Shown one piece after another: positions 6,185 through 12,564 of a DNA stretch of 13,090 nt. Origin of the DNA: CAYOXM01 sp964407925. GTDB taxonomy: Bacteria; Patescibacteriota; Patescibacteriia; SG8-24. The position numbers were made by a program, and so were the translations under genes. A model generated the notes under the pieces. The model worked only from the letters and a program-made list of their open reading frames with translations. It did not search any database and was not told the origin of the DNA. Location: positions 1-13,090 of the forward strand of contig CAYOXM010000031.1 in the NCBI GenBank assembly GCA_964407925.1. The letters are read 5' to 3'. Position 1 is the first letter of the stretch; each line of letters begins with the position of its first letter.

Positions 6185-6213
6185 AGCGTACTGTACGAAC
6201 GTACAATAGTCAA
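6185..6213 (-). promoter_or_regulatory. lexA promoter
   Basis: On the minus strand: TTGACT (6208-6213), 17-bp spacer (6191-6207), TACGCT (6185-6190). The -10 is weak and the -35 good. The start of transcription should fall near 6178, next to the ATG. The spacer is almost entirely the operator. Confidence 0.65.
6189..6208. promoter_or_regulatory. SOS box (LexA operator), autoregulatory
   Basis: TACTGTACGAACGTACAATA contains the perfect inverted repeat TGTACG-AA-CGTACA (6192-6205), with outer TA pairs at both ends. It matches the gammaproteobacterial form CTGT-N8-ACAG at all but the last position (ACAA), and not the Bacillus form CGAAC-N4-GTTCG. It sits between -35 and -10 of lexA, an ideal place for repression. 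No second copy was seen in the window. Confidence 0.8.
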
Positions 6214-6246
6214 GGTAATAAGAAAACCGCCCCGAGGAGGGCGGTT
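6213..6246 (-). terminator. intrinsic terminator of the 7248-6246 unit
   Basis: Read on the minus strand: AACCGCCC (6246-6239), 6-nt loop, GGGCGGTT (6232-6225), then TTTCTTATT-like U-rich sequence. It begins right at the stop of the 117-aa gene and ends at the lexA -35. Confidence 0.82.
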
Positions 6247-6599
6247 CATTCGCTGAGCGCGGCGGCTGCCGCAAGAGAGGCGAGCGCGACGCATCCCGCG
6301 CCGACGGCGAGGATGCCAGTACCGCTCCCGAAGATCGCGGCGACGAGTGACGTGGCGACGATGATGACGCCGAGGGCCGAGAGGAGGAGCAGCATGATGC
6401 CGATGCCTCCGCTCGTGCCATTCGACGCGTAGGTGAACGACGTCACGAAGAGGAAGATGGCGACCGAACAGAAACCGAAGCCGGAAAGCCAGCCAAGCGT
6501 GCCGATGGCGTTCCCCGGAACCCCGGCGAACGTCCTGAGCAGGAAAAACGCTGCGGCGTGAAGGAACAAACCTGCCGCGATCCAGAGTGAACGTGCCAT
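6246..6599 (-). CDS. small multi-pass membrane protein, 117 aa
   Basis: Not recognised. Four hydrophobic helices at about residues 4-22, 28-53, 62-88 and 92-114, joined by very short Gly/Ser/Thr-rich loops (YASNGTSGG, FGSGTG), with almost no charged residues; an integral membrane protein of unknown role. The start at 6599 is set by GGAGG 6 nt upstream. It lies 19 nt after the 6619-7248 gene, so it is the second gene of a two-gene unit ending at the terminator 6213-6246. The in-frame extension upstream to 6719 is Arg-rich and lies inside the preceding gene, so it is rejected. Confidence 0.75.
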   Translation of the reverse strand: MARSLWIAAGLFLHAAAFFLLRTFAGVPGNAIGTLGWLSGFGFCSVAIFLFVTSFTYASNGTSGGIGIMLLLLSALGVIIVATSLVAAIFGSGTGILAVGAGCVALASLAAAAALSE

Positions 6600-6618
6600 T
6601 CCAACCTCCGTCCAAAAA

Positions 6619-7248
6619 TCATCCGACCAGCACCGTCCACGTGCCGGGAAAACCCGCCTTCGCCGAGAGCGGGACCGCGTACGGCAGGAACCCGATGAGC
6701 GGGCTGAGCCGTGCGGCATTGGCGATGTCGCCGGTGCGGGAGAACCCGAGCCAGTACGTCAGCCCTTCCTCGACCGTATTCCAGCCGTGGAGGCACAAGT
6801 CGTAACCGAGTGCGGGTTCGATCCGGCGGAAGAATGCTGTCCTGAGCGCCTGCCCGAGACTGGCATGGAAGGCGGCGGAGAGGTCGCGGTGACCCTCCCA
6901 ACCACCGACGGCGGCGTCAAACGACGATCCGGCGACCGCCCAGATCCGAAGCCACAGTCCGTCGCGGAGGACGACACCGTGGTCGTGAGCGACGCGTCGA
7001 CGGGAACCCGTCGGAACGCGCAGCAGATTGTCGCAAGAAAGCGCCGTTATCGCGTCGACGGGAACGCCGCCGGCACGGGATACCGCCTCCGCGATTCGTG
7101 CATACTCGAGCACCGATGACGGCGCGAGCGCGTACCTACCGGTTTCCGCGATGTCGAAGAACGGCACGAGAAGCGAACGGGTCGCCTCGTCGCCGCTCCC
7201 GGCGAAGCCGATATCGGTAAGGAACCGCTCAACTGCTGCGGATTCCAT
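6619..7248 (-). CDS. orphan protein, paralogue of the 9473-10060 gene
   Basis: Not recognised. 209 aa from ATG 7248, fixed by a near-perfect Shine-Dalgarno AGGAGGTG 2 nt upstream. Soluble, without signal peptide. The C-terminal 37 residues align without gaps to the end of the 195-aa protein at 9473-10060, about 18 identities: LPYAVPL versus LPSAVPL, ARLSPL versus SRLLPL, PGTWTVLV versus PGSWIVIV. Further upstream IEPALGYDLCL matches IERQLGFGLSL and YWLGFSRTGDIA resembles GKFGYDEPVRLA, so similarity covers the C-terminal half; the second protein has an insertion between these blocks. It is followed 19 nt later by a small membrane protein gene in the same unit. Function unknown; the family appears to be lineage-specific. 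Confidence 0.75.
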   Translation of the reverse strand: MESAAVERFLTDIGFAGSGDEATRSLLVPFFDIAETGRYALAPSSVLEYARIAEAVSRAGGVPVDAITALSCDNLLRVPTGSRRRVAHDHGVVLRDGLWLRIWAVAGSSFDAAVGGWEGHRDLSAAFHASLGQALRTAFFRRIEPALGYDLCLHGWNTVEEGLTYWLGFSRTGDIANAARLSPLIGFLPYAVPLSAKAGFPGTWTVLVG

Positions 7249-7287
7249 ACCACCTCCTCCGCCCTTATGTGAAAGAGCGCCTCCCCT

Positions 7288-7317
7288 AGTCTTGCCACTC
7301 CCCCAGCAGGAGGTCAA
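7288..7317 (-). promoter_or_regulatory. possible promoter of the 7248-6246 unit
   Basis: Minus strand TTGACC (7312-7317) with a poor -10, AAGACT (7288-7293), at 18 bp. It is placed 39 nt before the ATG, similar to the other SD-led genes here. The same 134-bp gap must hold the divergent comM promoter, which I could not identify convincingly. Confidence 0.4.
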
Positions 7318-7382
7318 ACGGCGCTTGCGCCTTCTCGGGGGCGTGCTAAGAAGCCGCCGTTTCGTTCACTAACCACCGCACC

Positions 7383-8894
7383 ATGGCTGCAAAAACCCGT
7401 TCGGCGGCGCTCATCGGACTCGACGCCCACCCCGTCGAAGTGGAGGCGGATATCGCGCAGGGCCTGCCGCATTTCGTCATCGTTGGCTTGCCGGATACGG
7501 CGGTCCAAGAATCGCGCGAGCGCGTGAAAACCGCATTCAAGAACAGCGGCCTCCCCTTCCCGCGGACGAGGCTCACCGTGAACCTCGCGCCTGCCGACAT
7601 ACGCAAGGAGGGACCCTCGTACGACTTGCCCATCGCCGTCGCCATCCTCGAAGCGACGGGAGCACTGCCTCGCCGGGAGAATGACGGAAGGCTTTTCCTC
7701 GGGGAGCTCGCGCTCGACGGCACGCTCCGACCGGTCACCGGCGCCCTGCCCGCCGCACTCATGGCGAACGCGGCGGGATTTGACGAACTCTACGTCCCTG
7801 CGGCGAACGCGGCGGAGGCGGCGCTCGCAAGCGGCGTGAAGGTCTATCCGGTAAAAACGCTCGCAGACCTGATGTTTCATTTCGGACAGGGTCCGACGAT
7901 CGAGCCGGCGACGGCCGCGTCCCTCGGCACAACCGTCGCCGCGGCGGGAGACTTCGACTTCATGCACGTGCGCGGACAGGCGCACGCGAAGCGGGCGCTC
8001 GAAATCGCGGCCGCGGGCGGACACAACGTCCTGCTCTCCGGTCCTCCCGGCGCGGGCAAGACGATGCTCGCGCGGTCGCTGCCGTCGATCCTCCCCGCGA
8101 TGACGCCAGAGGAAATGCTCGAAGTGACGAAAATCTACAGTGTCGCGGGACTCACGACCGGCGGCACGGTCGTTTCCGCACGCCCGTTCCGTGCGCCGCA
8201 CCACACCGCTTCCACCGCGGCGCTCATCGGCGGCGGGTCGTGGCCGCGCCCCGGTGAAACGAGCCTCGCGCACCGCGGCGTCCTGTTCCTCGACGAGGCG
8301 CCGGAGTTCCCCCGCGGCGCGCTCGAGGCGCTGCGCCAACCGCTCGAGGACGGCGCGGTCACCGTGACGCGCGTGAACGGCGCGCTCCGCTTCCCCGCGA
8401 AGTTCATCCTCGTCGCCGCGCAGAACCCCTGCCCGTGCGGGCATCTCGGCGACGGCAACTGCGTCTGCCCGCCGTCAGCCGTCGCGCGCTACGGCCGCAA
8501 GCTCTCCGGACCGCTCCTCGACCGCATCGACCTGCACGTCGACGTGCCGAAGGCCGACATCGCCGGACTGTTCGATCCCGCCGATGCCGAACCGTCGTCC
8601 GTCGTTCGCGGACGCGTGGAGCGGGCGCGAGCCGCCCAGAACGCCCGCGCGAAAGAAAGCGGCGCGCTCACGAACGCCGAGCTCCGCGGCGGCGCACTGA
8701 AGCGTCACTGCAGGCTTCCCGCCGATGCGGACACGATGCTTCGTGCCGCGGCGACCAAGCTCGGGCTCTCCGCCAGGGCCGTCACGCGCATCCTGCGGCT
8801 CGGCCGAACCATTGCCGACCTCGATGGCGAGTCGGACATCGCCGGAAGGCATGTCGCCGAAGCGCTCCATTTCCGCGAACGGCGAAACCCCTGA
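7383..8894 (+). CDS. comM: ComM/YifB-family Mg-chelatase-like AAA+ ATPase
   Basis: 503 aa, full length. The N-terminal domain (residues 1-165) has the YifB pattern GLDAHPVEVEADIAQGLPHFVIVGLP and LTVNLAPADIRKEG-YDLPIAVAIL. The AAA+ core has Walker A GPPGAGKT at 220-227 and Walker B LFLDE with D304, then a conserved Cys cluster CPCGHLGDGNCVCPP around 355-370 and the Mg-chelatase C-terminal block LLDRIDLHVDVP, ending with RAVTRILRLGRTIADLDG. In naturally competent bacteria ComM is a hexameric branch-migration helicase that extends heteroduplex during transformation; many non-competent bacteria keep it too. ATG 7383 is the first start, with no Shine-Dalgarno (ACCACCGCACC upstream). It is alone in its unit; an AACCCCT/AGGGGTT stem at 8886-8922 after it has no T-tract. 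Confidence 0.95.
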   Translation: MAAKTRSAALIGLDAHPVEVEADIAQGLPHFVIVGLPDTAVQESRERVKTAFKNSGLPFPRTRLTVNLAPADIRKEGPSYDLPIAVAILEATGALPRRENDGRLFLGELALDGTLRPVTGALPAALMANAAGFDELYVPAANAAEAALASGVKVYPVKTLADLMFHFGQGPTIEPATAASLGTTVAAAGDFDFMHVRGQAHAKRALEIAAAGGHNVLLSGPPGAGKTMLARSLPSILPAMTPEEMLEVTKIYSVAGLTTGGTVVSARPFRAPHHTASTAALIGGGSWPRPGETSLAHRGVLFLDEAPEFPRGALEALRQPLEDGAVTVTRVNGALRFPAKFILVAAQNPCPCGHLGDGNCVCPPSAVARYGRKLSGPLLDRIDLHVDVPKADIAGLFDPADAEPSSVVRGRVERARAAQNARAKESGALTNAELRGGALKRHCRLPADADTMLRAAATKLGLSARAVTRILRLGRTIADLDGESDIAGRHVAEALHFRERRNP

Positions 8895-8920
8895 CCTCTC
8901 TACGACGCCCCGCAGAGGGG

Positions 8921-8954
8921 TTGACCGAAGGTCCGACAACGGCCAACCTATAGT
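8921..8954 (+). promoter_or_regulatory. possible promoter of the 139-aa gene
   Basis: TTGACC at 8921-8926; either CAACCT at 17 bp (8944-8949) or the better hexamer TATAGT at 22 bp (8949-8954) could be the -10. The ambiguity keeps confidence low. Confidence 0.35.
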
Positions 8955-8980
8955 CAGCACTTTCCTCCACCGGAGCGCCG

Positions 8981-9400
8981 ATGAACGACGGCAACGAACT
9001 GCCGACGATGTACGAATTCGTGAAGAGCCTTGCGATCGTCCTGCTGACCGAGGCCGCCATCTGCCTTGCGATGAGCGCCGCGTGCCGCGTGCACGCCGAA
9101 GGGCAGACCGGGGCATCGGGACTCCTGATCGCCTTCTACGCCGTCGTCGGACTCGCCATCCTCTCGAATGTCGCGACCATCGCCGTCGCCGCGCGTTTCA
9201 CGCGCGAGGAGCCGTCGATGCGCCCGTACGCGGAGACGTCGTTCTTCGTCACGACCGCTCAGACCATCCTCCTCGCGACCCTCTGTTTTTTTGCCGCGCC
9301 GGCAACGGCCGCGGTCGCGGCGATCGTCGCTTTCGTCGCCCTCGTCTCCACCCTCGCGCTCACGCCGGGAAAATTTCCCCCGGATTCCATGCTCCGTTGA
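8981..9400 (+). CDS. small multi-pass membrane protein, 139 aa
   Basis: Not recognised. Four hydrophobic segments at about residues 12-34, 45-70, 84-104 and 106-128, with a short hydrophilic N-terminus (MNDGNELPTMYEF) and a charged loop TREEPSMRPYAE between the second and third. GGAG 5 nt before ATG 8981 sets the start. It runs alone from its promoter to the terminator at 9404-9430. It resembles the 117-aa protein at 6246 in size and topology, but I see no sequence alignment between them. Confidence 0.75.
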   Translation: MNDGNELPTMYEFVKSLAIVLLTEAAICLAMSAACRVHAEGQTGASGLLIAFYAVVGLAILSNVATIAVAARFTREEPSMRPYAETSFFVTTAQTILLATLCFFAAPATAAVAAIVAFVALVSTLALTPGKFPPDSMLR

Positions 9401-9403
9401 TGC

Positions 9404-9430
9404 CGCCCCGCAATGCTGCGGGGCGCTTTT
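9404..9430 (+). terminator. intrinsic terminator of the 139-aa gene
   Basis: CGCCCCGCA (9404-9412), loop ATGC, TGCGGGGCG (9417-9425), C, then TTTT. Nine perfect pairs directly after the stop codon. Confidence 0.88.
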
Positions 9431-9434
9431 ATGA

Positions 9435-9463
9435 TAAAAAAACCGCCGTCGGAAAGACGGCGG
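9435..9463 (-). terminator. intrinsic terminator of the 195-aa gene
   Basis: Minus strand: CCGCCGTC (9463-9456), 5-nt loop, GACGGCGG (9450-9443), then seven Ts (9442-9436). It sits tail-to-tail with the plus-strand terminator, 5 bp apart. Confidence 0.88.
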
Positions 9464-9472
9464 GCGTCCCGT

Positions 9473-10060
9473 TCAGGGAACGATGACGATCCACGATCCC
9501 GGTTGGCCGCGGCGCTCGCCGAGCGGGACGGCGGACGGCAGGAGCCGCAGGAGCGGCAAGAGCCGGGAAGCGAGGTGGAGCTCGCCGGCGAAGACGAATC
9601 CGGTTGCCGCGAACATGGCGGCACGAACGTTCTCGCGCGGGATGCGCGACTCGGCGGCGGCGAGGAACTCGGCGAGCCGGACGGGTTCGTCGTAGCCGAA
9701 CTTTCCACGCAACTCCCGCCAGCGCTGCCCGCCGAGGCTGAGGGAGAGGCCGAACCCGAGTTGACGCTCGATGGCCTCGGAAAGCGTGACGGCGTACGTA
9801 TCGCGCTCCAGGACCTCGCGACGGTCGGCGACGGCGCTCGCGCTTACGAGCTCCAAACGCCTGCACTCCCTGCCGATCGCAAGGGTGACGGCCGACCTGA
9901 CGTGTGCCTCCTCCGGAGCGGGGGCGTTCGGATCGGGGAAGACGCCGCCCCGTGCGGCCCTCTCGAGCACCGGGAAGACGGCCTGCGGCACGGCCCTCGT
10001 GACGTCGGCGGCCATGGGATCATCAGACTGCCAGCGGGAGATATCGGTCGAACCGGCCAT
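9473..10060 (-). CDS. orphan protein, paralogue of the 6619-7248 gene
   Basis: Not recognised. 195 aa, soluble, rich in Arg, Ala and Leu, no cysteine except one at about residue 66. AAGGAG 7 nt before ATG 10060 supports the start. Its C-terminal 37 residues share about half their identities with the 209-aa protein across comM (SRLLPL, LPSAVPL, PGSWIVIV), and IERQLGFGLSL matches a second block; it carries an extra segment (LAAAESRIPRENVRAAMFAATGF) between the two. The strong conservation at the very C-terminus, ending in a Val-rich strand after PG-S/T-W, suggests that this end is the functional or binding part. It is the only gene of its unit, with a good promoter and terminator. Confidence 0.75.
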   Translation of the reverse strand: MAGSTDISRWQSDDPMAADVTRAVPQAVFPVLERAARGGVFPDPNAPAPEEAHVRSAVTLAIGRECRRLELVSASAVADRREVLERDTYAVTLSEAIERQLGFGLSLSLGGQRWRELRGKFGYDEPVRLAEFLAAAESRIPRENVRAAMFAATGFVFAGELHLASRLLPLLRLLPSAVPLGERRGQPGSWIVIVP

Positions 10061-10123
10061 GGTAGCGCTCCTTGGATGAAGAAGGTACGTCGTCTCTTGC
10101 GGAGCATCCGCAGGAAACCGTTG

Positions 10124-10152
10124 ATTTAAGCAGAAAAACGGCCATCTGTCAA
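10124..10152 (-). promoter_or_regulatory. promoter of the 195-aa gene
   Basis: Minus strand TTGACA (10147-10152, perfect), 17 bp, TTAAAT (10124-10129). Start near 10117, giving a leader of about 57 nt that contains a GCGGA/TCCGC hairpin (10099-10111). Confidence 0.7.
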
Positions 10153-10174
10153 TCCTTCCCGCCCCTGCCGGACG

Positions 10175-10202
10175 AAAAACGTCCCGCGTGCGCGGGACGT
10201 TT
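10175..10202 (-). terminator. intrinsic terminator of the M23 gene
   Basis: A 10-bp perfect stem, ACGTCCCGCG / CGCGGGACGT (10179-10200), with a 2-nt centre (effectively a 4-nt loop), followed on the minus strand by five Ts (10179-10175). Confidence 0.88.
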
Positions 10203-10207
10203 CGCCG

Positions 10208-11557
10208 TTAACGGACGTAGTCGAGCGGATTGGTGCGTCGGCTGACCGCGCCGAGCATCACTTCGAAGTGGAGGTGAGGGCCGGTCGAGCGGCCGGTGGA
10301 GCCCATGAGCATGATGACGTCGCCGCGCTTCACGGTGTCGCCCACCTTCACGAGCAGCTTGGACGCGTGCGCGTAGCGGGTAAAGAGGCCGCCGCCGTGA
10401 TCCACGATGATCATGTTGCCGTAGCCGCCGCGATTCCAACCGGCGTTGATGACCGTACCGTCGTCAGCCGCGTAAATGGGCGTACCGGACGGTCCGGCGA
10501 TGTCGACGCCGGTGTGGGCGCGCTTGTAGTACTGGGTAATGCGTCGCGCTGCGGTCGGCCAGAGCAATTTCGTCGTGCCTACGCGGTCCGCGGCGGGCGG
10601 CGGGACGAAGACGTCCTTGATGGTCCCGGCGATGCGCGAGGGCGGCTTTGGTGCCGGCGGCGCCGGAGCGTGGCCGTCCGGCAGGATCAGTTCGCTGCCG
10701 ACGGAGAGCTGGGAACCGTCCGAAAGGCCGTTCGCCTCGAGGATCTTCTGCGGGTCGCTGTCATACGTCTTTGCGATCTTCGCGAGCGTGTCGCCGCGCT
10801 TCACGACGTACGCGATGCCGTCGAGCGGCAGGATGCGGAGCTTCTGTCCCGGCCTGATGACGCTACGCGCGGTGAGGCCGTTCGCCGAGAGTACGGTCGA
10901 CGAGCTGATGCCGAACTGGCGCGCGATGGAACCGATGGTGTCGCCGTCCTGGACGACGTATTCCTCGACCTGCGTTCGCGTCGACGGCGCATCCTGACCT
11001 TCGGTGTCGGGCTGGACGTGGACGGCGTTCACGACGGAAGAATAGATGCTTTCGTCGGCGGAATCGTCGTAGGCGCCATCGTCCCTGCCGTCGTATTCGG
11101 CGGAACTGTAGTCGTGGGCGCTGAGCGCCTGCCCGCCGAGGTAGGACACGTCGTCTGCCGCGGGCTGATCGCCGGCGGCCGCCTCTTCGACGAGGACCTC
11201 CTCATCCTCGCCGTCGGTGAGTCCTGCCAAAATGCTTCGGTCTTGCGGATCTTCCGACGGAGCCGCGGAATCACTGGCGTAAATGTTCGTCGCGGTGACG
11301 AGGAACGTGAGCAGGATGACGGTCGCGTGAATCGCGTACCGGTTGGCGACAAGGCTCATCGCCCTTTCGCGGATGGGGGCGGTAAGGCGGGAAAAGCCCT
11401 TCCTTATATAACGGTATATCCGGTAACCGACAGCAAGAATAGGAAACAATACTGCTCTACAGAGCCAAAAAAATGGCTTTTTCACCATCAAAAGCAAAAG
11501 GGTTAAGCACTTTTTCAAGCCGATTAACCCTTTGAACGTCCACACGAGGAACGTCAC
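10208..11557 (-). CDS. LysM-M23 murein DD-endopeptidase, membrane anchored
   Basis: Cell-wall hydrolase that cleaves peptidoglycan cross-links. From GTG 11557 it has 449 aa. Two hydrophobic segments (about 32-48 and 73-92) are separated by a very basic stretch; then an acidic low-complexity linker (95-190); LysM 1 (about 199-243, YVVQDGDTIGSIARQFG); LysM 2 (about 249-293, YVVKRGDTLAKIAKTYD); a Pro-rich hinge; and the M23 domain (about 333-447). Zinc ligands H348 and D352 (HTGVD) and H430 (HLHF), plus H397 in RYAHAS and H428, are all present, so it should be catalytically active. The start is uncertain: GTG 11557, or ATG 11488 (MVKKPFFW), neither with a Shine-Dalgarno. The first 40 codons are AT-rich and contain a large inverted repeat. 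Single-gene unit, divergent from the HD gene. Confidence 0.92.
   Translation of the reverse strand: MTFLVWTFKGLIGLKKCLTLLLLMVKKPFFWLCRAVLFPILAVGYRIYRYIRKGFSRLTAPIRERAMSLVANRYAIHATVILLTFLVTATNIYASDSAAPSEDPQDRSILAGLTDGEDEEVLVEEAAAGDQPAADDVSYLGGQALSAHDYSSAEYDGRDDGAYDDSADESIYSSVVNAVHVQPDTEGQDAPSTRTQVEEYVVQDGDTIGSIARQFGISSSTVLSANGLTARSVIRPGQKLRILPLDGIAYVVKRGDTLAKIAKTYDSDPQKILEANGLSDGSQLSVGSELILPDGHAPAPPAPKPPSRIAGTIKDVFVPPPAADRVGTTKLLWPTAARRITQYYKRAHTGVDIAGPSGTPIYAADDGTVINAGWNRGGYGNMIIVDHGGGLFTRYAHASKLLVKVGDTVKRGDVIMLMGSTGRSTGPHLHFEVMLGAVSRRTNPLDYVR
11497..11533 (-). repeat. inverted repeat, attenuator-like, at the M23 gene start
   Basis: AAAGGGTTAA (11497-11506) and TTAACCCTTT (11524-11533) are perfect complements with a 17-nt loop. 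On the minus strand the hairpin is followed by TGCTTTTG just before ATG 11488. If translation starts at 11488 it is an untranslated attenuator-like hairpin; if at GTG 11557 it is within codons 9-21. Confidence 0.55.
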
Positions 11558-11678
11558 CCCAATTTTTTTGACTGTTCGCGGTATACGAAAGGGGTTACTG
11601 ATTGAGTCTGAAGAGGCGTAATTTCTGCTGAATCAAGCCTTTTTCTAGGGCCTCTCTCTCCCGCTTTTCGCACGAGTA

Positions 11679-11707
11679 ACGGTAGCAACCGCTCCTTGGA
11701 GTGTCAA
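11679..11707 (-). promoter_or_regulatory. possible promoter of the M23 gene
   Basis: Minus strand TTGACA (11702-11707, perfect), 17 bp, TACCGT (11679-11684). It would give a leader of about 115 nt to GTG 11557. An alternative -10, TATACC at 11580-11585, has no good -35. Confidence 0.5.
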
Positions 11708-11739
11708 TCGCTCGTGAGAAAAACCGCGCGTCGCCCCTT

Positions 11740-11768
11740 TTGACGGTGACGGTGCGCCGTGCTAACGT
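11740..11768 (+). promoter_or_regulatory. promoter of the HD-domain gene
   Basis: TTGACG (11740-11745), 17 bp, TAACGT (11763-11768). Start near 11775, 33 nt from -10 to ATG 11802. It is back-to-back with the M23 promoter, 32 bp between the two -35 elements. Confidence 0.6.
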
Positions 11769-11801
11769 CGGATGTTCCCCTACGGAACCCAGGAGCAGGT
11801 C

Positions 11802-12422
11802 ATGAAGGAGAATTACGAAACGTTCTGCACCCGCCTCCGGACGATCTTGTCGCCAGAGGACCTCCTCGACGTCGACCTCGCCTACGTCCTTTCAAAGCAT
11901 GCGCACCGGCACCAGTGCCGCAAGGAAACCGATCCGGCGACCGGACGGCCGCTCCGTTACTTCGAGCATCCGCGACGGGTCGCCCTCATCCTCATCGATG
12001 AGGTCCGCTGCACCGACGCGACGCTTATCATCTGTGCGCTCCTGCATGACGGCATCGAGGACACGAGGGTCATCAACTACGCCAAGGTGAAGCACATCTT
12101 CGGCCGGGACATCGCCACCATCGTCCGGCTCCTCACCAAGGACGAATCGAACAAGGCGACCTACGTGGAACGCCTGATGACCTCCGCCGACTGGCGGGCG
12201 CTCATCGTGAAGGCGTGCGACCGGCTCGACAACCTCCGTTCGCTCGCATCCGCCGGTCCCGAGTTCCAACGCAAGCAGGCCAAGGAGACGAAAGAGAAGT
12301 ACTTCGCCCTCCTCGACGTCCTCGTCCGCCTGACACCGAAGGAGTATGCCAAGGGAGCGCGCTTCCTCCGCAGGGAAATCAGGAAAAAGGTGCGCGAAAT
12401 CGAGCGCGGCCTCTCCGCGTGA
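11802..12422 (+). CDS. HD-domain (p)ppGpp-hydrolase-like protein
   Basis: 206 aa from ATG 11802, chosen because AGGAG lies 6 nt upstream; an ATG at 11772 would begin almost at the transcription start. The metal-binding HD pattern of RelA/SpoT and small alarmone hydrolases is complete: H35 in KHAHRHQ, H56 in FEHPRRVA, HDGIEDT at 82-88 (H82, D83, E86, D87), and D140 in KACDRLDNLRSL. The HDxxEDT motif is the one associated with (p)ppGpp 3'-pyrophosphohydrolase activity, as in SpoT and MESH1. No synthetase, TGS or ACT domain follows; the C-terminal 50 residues are a charged helix. I infer that it is a hydrolase-only enzyme, but other nucleotide substrates are possible. Single-gene unit ending at the terminator 12461-12489. 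Confidence 0.85.
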   Translation: MKENYETFCTRLRTILSPEDLLDVDLAYVLSKHAHRHQCRKETDPATGRPLRYFEHPRRVALILIDEVRCTDATLIICALLHDGIEDTRVINYAKVKHIFGRDIATIVRLLTKDESNKATYVERLMTSADWRALIVKACDRLDNLRSLASAGPEFQRKQAKETKEKYFALLDVLVRLTPKEYAKGARFLRREIRKKVREIERGLSA

Positions 12423-12460
12423 CGTCGCCGCGCGCGACCGGCCGGATACCGGTTCACCGC

Positions 12461-12489
12461 CGCCGCCCTTCAGGGTCAGGCGGCGTTTT
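12461..12489 (+). terminator. intrinsic terminator of the HD-domain gene
   Basis: CGCCGCC (12461-12467) with GGCGGCG (12479-12485), 11-nt loop that can partly pair, then TTTT. Two bases separate its T-tract from the -35 of the next promoter. Confidence 0.8.
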
Positions 12490-12491
12490 CG

Positions 12492-12520
12492 TTGACAGTT
12501 AAGCGGCGATTCATTATTCT
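12492..12520 (+). promoter_or_regulatory. promoter of hppA
   Basis: TTGACA (12492-12497, perfect), 17 bp, TATTCT (12515-12520). Start near 12527, leader about 38 nt, AT-rich (a run of seven Ts at 12541-12547) and without a Shine-Dalgarno. Confidence 0.72.
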
Positions 12521-12564
12521 AGGTGTCGGTAAGAGAGCCATTTTTTTATTTACGTAACGCAACT

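Noticed and set aside
6174..6206. TTG start of lexA giving 10 more residues
   Set aside because: It would make the operator and -10 element part of the coding sequence; family alignment begins at ATG 6176.
5140..6615. 491-codon minus frame across the small genes and lexA
   Set aside because: Wrong frame relative to lexA and the 117-aa gene, Arg-rich shadow composition.
7314..8444. 376-codon frame opposite comM
   Set aside because: No family motif, antisense to a complete ComM with Walker A and B motifs.
8886..8922. Terminator after comM
   Set aside because: AACCCCT/AGGGGTT can pair but has a 23-nt loop and no T-tract.
11558..11672. c-di-AMP (ydaO) riboswitch before the M23 gene
   Set aside because: The context is typical, but the conserved core sequences of that riboswitch are not seen.
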